64,000 bases of DNA from Sphagnum compactum (GCA_965153455.1 OZ234500.1:620001-684000), one strand, 5' to 3'; shown: positions 39,392 to 53,099, counted from the first letter of the stretch. Notes: generated by a model from the sequence alone, not told the origin. Made by a program: numbers and translations.

Positions 39392-42300
39392 TCATACACC
39401 AGAATAGACGTTCCTTCCAACATTCATGCTGCGTTTAGAGTCCACTAGTTGCTCCACCACTGCAGGGTCTGTTAAAGAGCTACTGTCACCCTGCACAGTC
39501 CAACAGCAGGATTCAGAGACTTGCAACTCTTTGTGGTGTAGATGGGCAGCACTACTGCACTTGATCAAGAAGCCCACTAAGATCTCTTCTATGAGTCTGC
39601 ATGCCCATAGGGATAAATAAATGCAAAGCATGAGTCCCTCTTGTGCAAATTTTAAAACCAATTAATTCTAAGTCAGGTTGTTTCAGGGTTTTTCTCTTGG
39701 AAAAAAAAACAGATGTCAGGATGTGTACAAAATCATCAAACTGGTTTGCTGCAATGTTGCGCAAGAGCCTTCGCAGTATTTTCCCGCTTCGGGTCTTTGG
39801 TAGTGCAGGTGCCCAGTGAATTACATCTGGTATTGCAAAGGATCCAATCTGCTCCAAAAACCAAAAAAAACAACCACAGGGGAGAGTGAACCATTACATC
39901 TGGATCTTCCGTACTGTTACTATTACTCTACAGATCAGTTGTAGGTCCATGGAAAACAAAAATGCACAACACTTTGAGGATGTTCATTCACACCGTTGAT
40001 AGCTTTACCATCATTTAGTAAACAGATAACAAGATCCAGATTTTGTCAAAGACCCATTATGAACTAGAGTTCATGTTCACAACTCATGCTTTGCTGAGGT
40101 TTTGAGAATACCTCTTTTCCGACATGATCCATGATGGCTTTCTTGAGTTCATCTGAGGGAGTGACACCATCTACCAGCACTACAAATGCATAAATACCTT
40201 GTCCCTTCAACTGCCATCATCCAATGATGCCACATAATCAGTTCTCTATAATCACCAAGGACCCAGCTGCATGCAATTTAACATGACCATTGGTGCTGAC
40301 GACAGTATCAAGGTTATTTGATTTTTTGGCGTGTCTAAGAAATGCACAAAATAGCATCATAAGACCACTTACAATTATCTCAAATATATTACATACTGAC
40401 CAAGGTGGCAAGCTGCTAGACTCATCTGCTGCCTATAGGGGTAGAGGAAAGTACTTCATTATCAAATGTGACTGCAGCTGCCTCTGCACATTGAGAATGA
40501 GAATCAAGTGCGGACTCCACCTCTGTGATGCTTATGTGGTGTCCACTGTCCAATGTGGGACAGACATATTCATGGTCAGACAAACATCTATTTCAGCACT
40601 GGAATTAATACATGCCCAAAACAATTTCAGAACCACGAGATATCAATGACTGACAGAAACCTCATTCATAGTTTCAATACTTTCAAATTCCCATCAATCT
40701 ACCAGTTTTGAGACCAATTCTGTGTTGACAAAGTATCAGTAAATCATCATACATTTTTAGATGCCACATGAACAACAATATTGTAAAAAGAATTTCCAGA
40801 AAGAAAGATCATGATGATGAGGAGTGGCAGAGAGAGAAATGTTTTTGTTGCTACCTTATGTTGAGAACATCCTCAATGCGGCCTGTGAGAGTGATGTAAC
40901 CATCAGTGTCACGGCGACATCCATCACCAGTAGCATACATGCCTAAGCATGTCCTGAAGTATGTTTCTTCATAACGCTTGTGGTCACCATAAAGAGACCG
41001 AGCAATCCCTGGCCATGACTTCTTTATACACAGAGAACCCTCACAAGGACCTTCCTGCTCTTTGCCCTGTTGATCCAGTATTGCTGGCTGTTTACCACCC
41101 ACATATTTTGTTAGCTCAGTGCCCTTCTCGATGATCCCTTTTAATTATCATATCACATGCAATGAAAGCATAACCTAAGATGCAGGTCCACAATGCAAGT
41201 TGAGTAATCAAACAAGTAAGAGTGTATATTGTAAGATGTGCCTGAATGTATACTATGCTATGATTTTTTACCTGGACACCAAAGAAAGGAAGAGTTGCAG
41301 AGCCTGGTTTCAATGGCCACGCTCCTGGTAAAGGAGAGATCATGTTGGCCCCTGTCTCTGTCTGCCACCATGTGTCAACAATCGGACATCTGCCCTCTCC
41401 CACAACACCATGATACCATAGCCAAGCCTTGGGATCGATTGCCTCCCCACCAAATCCCAGTACTCGTAGGCTTGCTCTTGAATGCTTTTTCATATACTGT
41501 GTACAATGTAAACAACTCAATGCAAGCCAATGCAGTGTAAACAATTCAAACATGATAAGTTGATTTGGAGGCAAATTTATCTTGGTCAAACTGATTGAGC
41601 TTTTCCATTCAGGCATAATTTTTTTCAGATTTCAATTTCAAATCCAGTTCTAAAGAACAAAATGTACCTTTTCATCAAGTGCCTGCAAAGATCGAATCAC
41701 GGTTGGTGCTGTGTAGAGGATTGTCACTTTGTGTTTTTCAATGATCTGCCACCACCTGCTTGGATCTGGATATGTCGGTACCTGAAATATTTGAAAACCC
41801 AAGTATCAAGTTACTCCTACCTACTTTCCCCATATGTTATGTCACTTACTTGAGATGAATGTTTATGCTGTTAGATTGCAACAATGTGTCTTCTTCGTAC
41901 CCCTTCAAAGACAACAATTGTCGCCCCATTCAGCAGAGGGCCATAAGCCATATACGTATGACCTGAGATCCAGCCATAGTCACTTGTGCACCTGAAGCAA
42001 AAACCACTGGAGGTATCAGTACTCAAAAGTATGATGTTGACACAAAAATATGGAGGAGTGAAAACAAAGCCTTCCAAAAACTCTTAAGTAATGCTGTGCA
42101 GATGCACCAAAATGTCAAGAAGTTGCTCATTAGTTGACAACAGGGAGGATAAGAGACCAGTGGATGTCGCCAGGATGATAATCAAACACAAACTTGAATG
42201 TCACTGCAGCATAGACCATGTAACCACCCACTGTGTGCACAACACCCTGCACATGAAAACAAAAGCAATTTAATTTGTTGTGCCCTTGGTTCAGGAAGCT

Positions 42301-45039
42301 CTACAGCATCATGGGCCATTAACAGAAAGATGATCTATACTTTTGAGTTGGTGGAACATGTTCTGGAACTTGCTGTGCACACTTTGCAACAGAGTTTTGG
42401 GGAGAGATCCAAATCATGTACAATCTGAGAAGAGAACATGTAAGGATCGTGTGAAGGATATACTAGGCACTTTATCTACCTTGGGCTTGCCTGTGGAACC
42501 ACTCGTATAAAGAAGGAAAAGAGGGTCCTCTGCCTCCATCCATTCGATAGCTGCTTCAGTCTTGCACAATGTCACCTCATCCTGTCATATATGCATACAA
42601 AACAACCAAAATGGAAAAACATTTCAGCATGTGTACATGTGTAAATTGTGAACAAGCTTTACATCTTCATCATGGCTATTGGTGAGCTTCTTCCGCAGTT
42701 ACACTGTCAGATAGTAGTTGAATACTCCAATGCATGCACTTGATATCTGAAAGAAAAGCTTTGTGTGCTCATGAGATGGAACAGCAGCACAGGAGTTACA
42801 TCTGTAAACAAGATTGATGAACTTCACCTGCCACCACAAGTCACGCCCTGGAACCCAGGAAACCTGGTTCCTCGGTAATGCTCGGCTATTGTCCAAAATT
42901 AGGCATGTTCCTACAACATGAAATTTTCATTCACAATCAGTACTTTGTCACCAGGAAGTTACATCATTCCTTGGAAGCATCCGAAAAAGGACCAGAAAAT
43001 TGTGGTAAGTCCCTGCCCCGCATATGTAACCAATGTATGTCCCTTAAATCCTCCTACCAGCCAGAATTTCAGTCCCATTACAAGTGTTATTTTGCTGGCA
43101 ACAGACAAGAATGAGGGTTTTACCAGGTTGGAAATTTGCACGATTGATGCAAAGTTGCAGAGCTTCGTCAACAATTCTCTTCAGAGGCAAAAGTTTGTTG
43201 CCACTCTGACCTCCTGAGCATGTGAGAAGGGCTTCTGCTTGACAATCCAGAATGCGACCTGCAAGCGCATCTGCACTAAATCCTGCAAACACCACCTGGA
43301 AAATCGTTTGCAGCACCAAAACCTTTGCATGAGTATATATATGAGGATGTCCTTAATTTTTGCTCATTGCAAGCTGCTTGATCAAGTCCTCTTGAAACAG
43401 CAGTAATTTTGATCCTATAAATTTCCTTTGCATCATTACATTGATCAAGAGATTCAGAGTCAACTAAGTGGGTTTGAAGGTGCATCCAAGGTGAGGCATT
43501 ATTATACCGAGTGAACAGCTCCGATCCTAGCACATGCAAGCATTGCAATTGGAAGCTCTGGCACCATGGGCATATAGATGCAAACTCTGTCGCCTTTCTT
43601 CACTCCTCTTTGTCGCAGGTAGTTTGCTAGCTGCAAAAACTCAAACTTCATTACCTTACACTCAACAAAAAAGTTTGAGCCATGAGAAACAGTCGGACCT
43701 CAGATTGGTTTCAACATCAAACTCATAACCGAAGATAAATTGCAATGTGTTTTGCAAAAAAAACTGGAGTGTTTTTCTCTATTACTGCAAGCAAGGCTCA
43801 TGAGCAGATAGATCACAATTATGCTCATGATGCAAACCTCTCAAAGGTTTTTTTATTGCAGCATACTAGTTTTCACACACCTGACAAGTTTGTTTGAGCA
43901 TATCATCGTAGGTGATGCATTTCTCATTGCCGACATCATTTCCCTCCCATAGCAATGCCGTCTGGTTCCCATGTCCTTCCAGAACATGCTTGTCCAGCGC
44001 ATTGTAGCAGATATTTGTGTATCCTCCTTTGAACCACTATAATGAACAAACCAACCCATGCCAGAACATGAACACAACTCTCCCCAGAACAGTTCAGAAT
44101 TTTAACCTTCAAACCTGGGATTCACTAAGAAAGAGACTCAGAAAGCGAGCTTGGAATACTAATCCTGTCCATAGTCACATGCACACACACACATGCACAC
44201 ATATCAAACTTCTTGAAACCTTCATGCAAGCAAACAGCCCTGATGTCTGTGAGGTATGTACTATGTACACAAAACATGACTGCTGTAGTGCACATTGTGA
44301 ATGTACTCTTGAGACAAACATCTCTGAACTTCTATCAGAAATTAGATGAAGTTCTCACTCACCTCTACAAAAACAGGACCCTTTCGCAAGTCAAAGTTGA
44401 ATTGGCAGATTGGTTTTGTAGTATCCCACTTGGTCTCCCAGTAGAAGTCATTAGCAAAAGAGCTCCAAAAGCTGGTTGGATCTTCCATCGATTGCTTGTA
44501 CATTTCCTCATACTGTGTAAAACCCCCACCCAATGAATACAAACAAAGCGTGATCCACACCAGACTCTCTTCACTCTAAAGCTACAAGTCCACATCTAAG
44601 CCCCACATGATCTGGTGTTTGTCATTGCAACTAGAGTAAAGTGATGATCTTCAAGGTCTGCAACATCCTGGGTATGTGGGTCCATGAGCATCATCATCGA
44701 TATTGGTTGCAAATGAAGACATTATCTGCATACGAAGTATGTCAGAAAGCTCCTAGAAAAGAACTCTTCCAATTGCACTTTTGTCATGTCACCTGCTTCC
44801 TTGACGATATGAAAGCCTTGGATATGAATTCCTTGGATCGTGGCACCACCAAATCTTTCAAGTCCTTGGAATTCTTGGAGGATTTGTGATTTCCCACAGC
44901 CTGCTCCTGTTTCAAAGAGAGCCAACCAACAAGAGCTTTAATAACCCATACTAGCTCTATAGCAGCCATGGACTGCTTCAAGTACTAGCCTCAAATTGGG
45001 TGCTTGAGCAAGCATCTCTACATCGGTCAGCAGCATCAT
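39392..45039 (-). CDS. Acetyl-CoA synthetase (AMP-forming), plant type, 17 exons
   Basis: It activates acetate, or another short acid, to acyl-CoA through an acyl-adenylate. Exons on the minus strand: 45039-44986, 44906-44793, 44512-44363, 44036-43881, 43630-43508, 43295-43124, 42910-42828, 42581-42480, 42246-42158, 41991-41901, 41781-41668, 41496-41272, 41087-40855, 40545-40455, 40210-40112, 39848-39729, 39490-39392. All have GT-AG borders and consistent phases, giving 704 residues. Motifs: [11 protein letters not shown] (309-319, P-loop), WWQTETG (459-465), YATGDG (542-547), [10 protein letters not shown] (559-568) and PKTRSGK (649-655) with the catalytic Lys655. Spacing between the landmarks matches bacterial Acs exactly. 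Odd residues: Ser357, Gly432, Ala435, Ala466, Glu563 and His572 replace residues usually conserved. The first exon (18 residues) is the weakest; an upstream transit-peptide exon could exist. Arabidopsis ACS is plastidial, but no clear transit peptide is visible here. Confidence 0.93.
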
Positions 45040-45380
45040 TGGCCCCACTGTAGTGCACAAAAACACAAGCAAAGAAGATGCAACAAACGAACAATCCCGC
45101 ATGGTCAGAGTATTTCAAGAGTACAAGAAGACTTGCAGTGAAATGCTCATGCATGATCCAAGCTGATCAGAGATCGAAAATTATTGCGTGTGAGTCTTAC
45201 TGGCAGCAAATCGTGTTCGGCCATGTGAAGCCCATTTGCAATCTTCACATGCTGCTGCAAGCTCCCCGTTACAACAACCTCAACCTCAGACTGCAAACTG
45301 CCCATTTTCCTTTTCTTCCCACAAAAACACAAGTCTTACCCTCCTTGAAAATCCTTCCACCACAAATTAGACTAGTACAA
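45040..45380 (-). promoter_or_regulatory. Presumed 5' leader/promoter side of the acetyl-CoA synthetase gene
   Basis: This lies immediately upstream of the proposed first exon on the minus strand. It is moderately GC-rich and has no other gene. No TATA box or additional in-frame coding exon could be assigned with confidence, so both the transcription start and the true N-terminus are open. Confidence 0.3.
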
Positions 45381-45690
45381 AGTTCTTCTTCTTCTTCTTC
45401 TTCCCCAGCTCCAGTTGCAAGCTCCAAAATTCAACCTTTGCAGCAAATTTACTCTTGACACCAAATTATACAACAACCAGCTTCTTGGAACTTCTTCTTG
45501 TTACCCAACTCCATACAGTTGCTGCAAAATTCTTCACAACAAATTCCACAACAGCCTTCTTCTTTCTTCTTCTTCTTCCTCAAGTTCTGCAGTAGTTCCA
45601 AAATTCAAACTTTCTTGTAAAACCCTTGACACCCAATTTATATAGCCACCTTCTTCTTCTTCTTCTTAGGCTTCTTCTTCACCAACTTCC
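45381..45690. repeat. CTT/GAA trinucleotide tracts
   Basis: Runs of CTT (GAA on the gene strand) occur at 45381-45404, 45556-45590 and 45648-45670. They lie upstream of the synthetase gene and may belong to its promoter or leader. Short open frames through them are serine-rich artefacts of the repeat. Confidence 0.75.
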
Positions 45691-46293
45691 GTTGCAAGAA
45701 TTATTAGTATTGAAATTTGTGGGTCAAAACACATTAAGTAGTTAGTACAGGGGCGGTTGTCAGCAAATGTCTGCGGAATTAAATTTCAATATTCCATTTC
45801 GGAAAATAGAATATTCTGATCACATCGAATAAATCTTTAATTTCCTTCACAAAATTGGTTTTTTGCAGAAAAAGTAAATTTTTGAAAATTTTAGCATCTC
45901 TAAAACTAATATAATTTGTGCTGAGTTGCGAAGGTACTACCATAGTACCTGAACAATTTCGGCATAAATTAAATTATTTTTTGTTTTGCTGAATTTTTGA
46001 GAAACAATTTCTTACTTGTGCCGAAATTTTTATCAAACTACAAAATGTACAAGACCTTAAACCGCAGACCTTAAAGTTCAAGCACTTAAGACTAAGACAG
46101 TCAAAATACACTGGACTGTCTCGTAAACTTGTAAAGGTTGACCAAGTTATTATTATTTATAACCATTACCTGCCAAAAATTTTAGAGTTTAAAAAACCGA
46201 GTGTCAAAGTTAAGATTTAAAATTTAATTAATTATTCAGCAGTTTGTTCCTGAATCCAATCAGGTAATATGATATATTAGTATTATACAAATT
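45691..46293. other. Intergenic, no gene recognised
   Basis: AT-rich stretch between the CTT tracts and the 24-bp tandem repeat. Nothing recognisable was seen. Confidence 0.5.
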
Positions 46294-46372
46294 ACACTAA
46301 CAACTTTCTTCCAAATTCCACTAACAACTTTCTTCCAAATTCCACTAACAACTTTCTTCCAAATTCCACTTA
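46294..46372 (+). repeat. 24-bp tandem repeat, about 3.3 copies
   Basis: Units that end CTTTCTTCCAAATT start at 46294, 46318, 46342 and 46366 (last one partial). They are nearly identical, so the array is young. Confidence 0.9.
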
Positions 46373-46389
46373 CACAATCAATTCAGTGC

Positions 46390-46870
46390 TGGGTGGTTTC
46401 TTTAAATTTATGAAAATCCTCCAGTTTTGGTTCTAAAAAATAAATTTGAAAAGTTTCAGTTCTGGTTTTGGTTCCACACATAAATGGAATCAGGAATTTG
46501 ATTCTGGGTTCCGTTCTACAAAAATATAAATTCCAGTTTCAATTGTGATTCCAGTTTTGAAAATTAGACCCAGTTTCAGACCAGTTCCTGGTAACTCAGA
46601 TTGGAACCCTCGGTTAACTGCCAATTAGTCTCTGATTAACTTCTGGTTCTAGTCCTTTTTTCTTTTTTTTCCCCAAAAATCTCAGTTCTTCGTACCAATT
46701 CCACACATAAATGGAACCGAGAATCTGGTTCCAGTCTGCTTTGTCAAAAACTAAATTCAGGTTCCAATTTTAGAACTGGTTCCAAAAATCAGACCTGATT
46801 CCAATTTGGTTTTTACTAATCAGGACTAGAACCTTTGGTTCTAACCCACCAAACCCGGGTAACCACCCAA
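46390..46870. repeat. Degraded GGTTCY/AATTCCAGTTT-type repeat
   Basis: The stretch is built from variants of phrases such as GGTTCCACACATAAATGGAA (46469 and again near 46702) and TTCCAGTTTYAATT. It resembles, in the opposite sense, the GAATTGGAATT-like block at 24110-24380. It is probably an old internally repetitive satellite-like sequence. Confidence 0.5.
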
Positions 46871-49800
46871 CACTAGAAAAAACATGAGAATCAATTTCTT
46901 CAGGTTGAGAGCTGATAGTGAGTTACAAGAGAATTATAATTTCTTTTTGAGACTATTTACCATATGATTTTGTGTTTCTGGAGGTCATTTCCCCCAAATG
47001 ACAAGACAGAAAAGTTTCTTAGTGGTTTATTTTTATTTAATAGGTATAGCGAACCAGCTCTTATTATAACACCTAGTGGTCGGTCATTGGGTTTAGTGAT
47101 CTCCAAAACCGTTGTCTGTCTATGGATAGGGTAAAATCTTTGGGGAAGAATTGGGCGTGTTTCTTTGAAATGTGGAGATAGTAGAATCGTGTACTGTGAA
47201 GAAACATTTACTGTAATACAAGGGCAGCTTCAACACATGTTTGTCCAATAATTAATTAGTTTTGAAGAGTTCATGTCAAAAATATATATATTTCAAAAAA
47301 GATTCATAAATTTTTTTCATTCTTGTTCTTTGAAAAAAACAATAATCAATATTTCAAAATTTCTACAAATAATATCAATAGTGTGGAAGCTGCCAAGGTA
47401 CTTACTTGGGTATGCGTTATGGTTGGGTAGTTGTCAGCTCCCCAAACTTCCTTGTTGCGTTCCTTTCACTGTGCACATGGAAAGTTTGGTGCTTGATGTC
47501 ATGGTGATGTCTTATGCAACTCGTGTAGAATTGTCATTTGCTTTTGACTCATTACATGAGCAAGTTCTTGCAAGATGTGATTTGCTAGTGTGGATTCCCC
47601 AAACATGTGGGTTGTTCATGTAATGCATAATGGGTATGGTAATTTTTTTGTTGGGATTTGGTTTGAATTCTTCAAGTTTGTTTAGCAGATTTTTTTTGTT
47701 CACAGGTCCTTGCTTTGCAGTTTTTATCCTGGATGGAATAAGGCTGGAGCTTGAGATTCAACGATTTCAAATAAATTGGTTTTGAAATTTGCACAATAGG
47801 GAACTTGTGCTTTGCATTTTTTTATCCCTATTTGCGTGCTGATCTTGACGGAGATGGTGTTTGTCAGGTAATTCTCTTTATACTACTATGTTGCTACATT
47901 GGAAAATGTCCATTTTCAAGAAAGGTGTGCCAATGAAACCAACCAATTTGAAATTCAGTGGTTGATAGATTTGGATTTTCTCAGTATGGGAGAGAAGTTG
48001 CTCTGGTTGTTCTTTACAGTAGGCTTTTGAAACCCTAAAGTTTCCCTGGGTTGTATGAGGTTGCAGCCAAGCAGAATTCATCCTCTACAAACTGAAAGAC
48101 TGGCAAAATCAAACGATCAGATATGGTTGACTTCCTGAAAGAGTTTGATACCCTGTACTGTCATGATTCTGGCATCCTCTGTTGCTCTGACATGCTTCTC
48201 TCACAGCAATCTGCTGATGCTGAGCAGTCTGCTCCCACAGCTTAGTGAGGCAGTCAGTACCTTAAAACACTTGGACATCATTCTAAAAGTCCTTATGACA
48301 CATCCTCAACAATCATGTGAAGTTGTAAGAAGTTGAGGATTTTGTAGAGAGTTTGGTACTGTTCGTGCTACATGCATGAGGCCATCAATTTGCATATGGA
48401 CGTGTTCCTGAATCTGTTGTTCTTCCGCATGGGAAGCAAGTCCATATAGGAATCGAGTTTCTCATGAAGTTCTTGAGAGCAGTAACTATATAGCAGCTTG
48501 CCTATCTTTGTGACTGTTGATTCTGCAGTCTAGGATTATTCTTCAGAGAATCAGGCTTGAAAAACATCAAAGAACTCTACTACAGCAGGCACAAGCATGA
48601 AGGTGGCCGCTGCTGCTGCTCTGCTACATTTTGCCATGGAATGAACAGCTTCAGACCTTAGGAAGCTCTGTTGAAGGGGAAGGTCCGAACAATAAGCTGA
48701 AGGAACAACACTGTTATTGACTGCATGGAGGTCTTTATACACGTCCAATCTCCATTCGATCACTGAAAGTTGCAAATTGTTGCGACTTCCTGGGCCTGCT
48801 ACTTTTGGCACCCAAGGGTGTGATTGTTCTTCATCTTGAGCAGCTTCCATGGCACTCAGCTCATATATGTTGTCATCTTCACTCAGATAGTAAAATGTTG
48901 ATTTGATTTGCAATTAATGTTTTCAACTGCTGAGTATCACACCCTCCTCCAGAATCCTAGCGCAAATACAGCCTGCAGGCATGCCACTGTAAGCTCCCAT
49001 GGATGAGACATTCAATAACAAGTTCATTTTGGAGCATCTTGTCCTCCTGGTCCTTTTGTTACACACCAGAGACCTGTTGCTTCAGATGTGACGAGCCCAG
49101 TACAGTGGGCAGGAGAGGGCCAGTATGTCTAATGCCTGCAGTAGTGCCTTTCTCTCTTCAGGCCTTCAATATGGATCATGGTTGGGCAGCACAAAGACGA
49201 TTCATGCTGCATGCACAGACATTGGCAAGGGAAAATTGAGGCTTAAAATTCAGCAAGGACTCTTCAGATACTGGTTTCACAACAGGGAACAAGAAATCCA
49301 AGCAAGAACCAAGTGAAGAAACTGCAACACAGGGCCACTTACCCATTGATGCATATATCAGATGTCACTTTATTGTGATGGAAGCAATTTGGCATTGCTT
49401 GTTCTCCCAATGATCGTCATGCATCTGCTGGGACACAATCTCTTGAGTTGTGAATGCTGAACTCTCAATAATCAGAGGACAGTCCTCTCTAATATTTTTC
49501 TGACCTCGTTGTTCACTTCAATCCAAGGTTGCATCCCAGCTATTTCTTCAGCTTTCTTTGCCATTGAACATTTGCACTGAGAAGATCCTTGTTTGTGTGT
49601 AGCAGCAACATGGATGTTCAATAGCAGCACAAAATCTCGCAGCATTTTCAAGGTGCACTTCAATAACTTGTTTTCAAATGTGTTCTCCAATTGCCACAAG
49701 TATTCCAATGAATTCTGCAAGCAACAAGCAACACCATCCACACAGCACATTTTGGTTCACAGGGCATCTTGATCATCATATCCTCTGCTCTTGTGCAGAT

Positions 49801-52800
49801 GGCAAGCATGGCCACCAGGTGGTCACCCATGTAAGCATAGTGTTCAATGTAAGCAACTGTGCAAAGGAGACTGCACCCATTAGCTATACTGCTGATATTC
49901 GTATGTCAACGTTAAATCAACCAAAGACATGCAACACAGAGTGAGCAGCATCTTGACAAACTTCTGCAAAACAAACATCATATGAGTGAATTATTCTACT
50001 CATTTTGAAATTGCAAAACCAGAGGTTTCACTACAACAAAAGGTGTCCCTGTACACCAAGTGATTTCATTGGATTTTGAGTGAATTAACCGGTTGTAGTG
50101 AACGGGGAGCAATGAAGAAGCAGTGAATTCACTGGTCTAATGAACGGGGATTAATGAACTTGCACCCACATTTTGTAGTAGTGTTTACAAGATGGGTGAG
50201 TCTTTCTTGACTGATTTATACAGAGGAGAACACAACATTGTTACACCTAGTCCAATTTCACAAGTTTAGTGAGGGTGTTTTATTTGTGGCTCGGTTTCTC
50301 TCGTCTCATTCTCAACAATGTTAGGTATAGTAGGTAGGATATACCTAGGTTCAAAGCAAATCATTAATTGGTTATTATTTTTGGCATTAATATTTTAAAA
50401 ATTACTCATTAATTAAAATTATGGAAACCCATGATTAATTAATTTAGGTAGCCTAGGTTAATATATTTCTTAAGTAGGATAGGCTTGTATAGGCAATACC
50501 TACCTAGGTTAAACTACTCTACCTACTTACCTACGTAAATAATCTAAAAAAATTGAACATGTGTTCATTAGAATATATTCACAAAAAAACTTTACCTTAT
50601 GAAGGTGATAATAGGGTCTTGTCCAAGATGACTAGTTGTTCAAGTTGGCAAATGAATTTTGACCAAAATTTTCAATCGAATAAATTGTGAATTTTATAAT
50701 TATAATGAATTTGATGCTTGTATTCATTTCATATTCTTGCACTTTGTAGATTCCAAGTGTTTATATATTAACCAGTTGTTACCAACTGGTAACTAGTGAG
50801 ACAATATAATTTTTAGACTTAGTATAGTTATTCCTCGGCAACTAATGAGATAATATGACTTTTAAACTTAGTATAGGTATTACTCGGTAACAAGATTTTA
50901 TGTGAACCGATTTGTTGAAATAACCAGTAATAGGTGTTAGAGTAACCAAGGAGTTAAATTAACTGGTAACTAGCTTATTTAGTAACTAGTTGTTAACAGT
51001 AATAGGTCAGTTTAAACATGTGACTAGTAATTGTTATAGTCTAAATTCAAGTTTTATTGGCTAGTGATTGTTAATTTAAAAATAATGTTATGTTTGGTGT
51101 AAATAGAAGGATGTGAAAATTGACATAGAGATCTTTTTGGAACTTCTTGTAAAACTTTTGATCTTTTGGAACTTCTTTTCTTATTTTATTTGGTGAGACT
51201 ACTTTTTGCTTATATTTTGGTTTATGAATTGGTTCACTTAAAACTTATATATCTTCATTTTTTCAATTTGCTATGAAAGATTAAATTCAGTTTTACTTTT
51301 GCATTTGGAAAAAAATTATTATATTTGTTTTTTTAATAACTATTGAATTGCAGCAACCTGTTGATAAACTTAAACCAAAATTAGAAAACTTAAAAAATAA
51401 GAAATCTTAAATTTAAGAAGAATAGAAGAAACCCTTAACAAGGGTTGTTTTTCGATGAATTTTATTGTACTATCAATATTTGGATTACATATACACAAAG
51501 TTACAATAGCCTAGTGTTTTACATTTAGAAAAGGAAAACAAAAAGTTTGAATCATTGCGAAGTGGAGAAAAAGGTAGCAAGATGGCATAATTAAAGGACC
51601 AAAATGATGAAATTTAAACAAATGTAAAAATTAAGTTGATTTTAAAAAATTAATCTTTAAGACCTTCACTAGCCCAAAGTTTTCACTACAATTTTCAAAG
51701 TTTAGAAGGCCCAATATAGCTTGTCAACCAAGCCTTTTGAATTTTAAATGTTTTTAGAAAATTTTCATTTAAATGTTTTTTCTTCCTTTTTTTTTTTCCT
51801 TTTCTTTTACATTTCATTTATTTTCATCATTTTTGACCCTCTACTAATGATGTTGTTGTTACTAATCCTTTGTTTTTCACACAATAAAGGTGATGTTGAT
51901 ACTACATGCATCATTGTTTTCATTGTAGCTCCCATATATAATTCCTTCCACTTTTGATCAAAAAGTTAATTTTATTTTTTTTTGCAATCCCAAACAATGA
52001 ACTCTTCAACAACAATTTTCATAATTAGATCATTTTAGAAACTAGTAGTTCAATGCCACCTACATGATTTGTTCGTCTTCAAGGATATTGCAAAAAATCA
52101 AATTAATGTTGCATCCTGAAATCCCATTGAATTGAAAACATTCAACACAAATAAAACCCAAAAATAAAATTGCACCATTTTTTCACACGGCTGAACTAAA
52201 CATCAACAAAGGTCCAACATGAAAAAAGAAAGAAACCCATGAACTAAGAAATAAAAGGCAACGAAGACTTGTTGTAGCTTTGTGATTTTCTATCTACTTG
52301 GAGATATCATGCACAATTCTAAAAATTCTCTACAAATTTTTGTAACATCGTTTTACTTACTTGTTGCATCTTGTTTTTCGTGTGCACTAATCTTTGCACA
52401 ATGCAACATCACAAATCCTACAATTAGAAGATTTGTGAATGAGGTTATTCATCTACATTGTTCATTTTCAATGAAAGTTTTAGATAAGCAAACAATGTTC
52501 ATGCACTTTCAAACTAATATGATGAGAGTTTCGATATAAACACTTCTACAAAACATTTCAAAAATGAGTGCTTCAAAGAATGGGAGCTTTCAAAATCAAG
52601 GATGGAAAAAGTAAAAAGTGGAAAAAGAAAAAAAGAAAGAAAGGAAAGTTTGTTGCACTGTACATTCTATTTGAAGGCAAGTGCGAAAAGATAAAAAGTT
52701 GTAAAAGAAAATCTTTACACACATGAATGGTTAACATATAAATCCCTTGGAATTTTGGACCCCTCCCCACTTCAGCCACTCCCATCCCAAGCCTCGTAGA

Positions 52801-53099
52801 TTGAGGGGATGGGTCAAAAATCTAAAAGGTTTAATGTAAAATCACCCTGTCCTAGCAAGGTGGTTGGGAAGTCTTACCTTAAGGTTAAAAAGAAAAAGAA
52901 AATTGCAATTCATTACCTTTTTTCATCTTTTGGAATTGTGTAAACCCATCTCTAACTTTGAGAACATGCATGGGTTATTACGATTTTTGAAAGGTGGAAA
53001 ACAATCTTAACAACCATTGGACATACACTAGTGGTTGGGGCATGGTATAATGCATGAATAATGTGGTCTTGGCAACCACAAAAATGGCCATCCAAACAA
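46871..53099. other. Intergenic, no gene recognised
   Basis: The part 47900-49950 is less AT-rich than its surroundings and has open frames on both strands (for example minus 48551-48913 and minus 49472-49750), but I recognise no domain and could not link them into a gene. A coding remnant is possible. The part 50300-52900 is AT-rich, with TAACTAGTT-like phrases and a 49-bp two-copy repeat at 50798-50895. Confidence 0.4.
50798..50895 (+). repeat. 49-bp tandem duplication
   Basis: A block starting GAGACAATATAA at 50798 recurs as GAGATAATATGA at 50847. Both continue with TTAGTATAG, then CTCGGCAACT or CTCGGTAACA. The copies have diverged moderately. Confidence 0.75.

Noticed and set aside
40290-40649. 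119-residue plus-strand frame
   Set aside because: It overlaps, in antisense, the synthetase exon 40455-40545 that carries the SGH motif.
44784-44925. Frame with GAGCGKSQ as a P-loop protein
   Set aside because: The GxGxGKS-like string is in the wrong frame. The same DNA read one frame over gives the synthetase exon with VPRSKEF, which links by splicing to the next exon.
47273-49944. Several open frames on both strands as a third gene
   Set aside because: No frame shows a known domain, and no set of splice sites joins them into a longer protein. They are left as unassigned.
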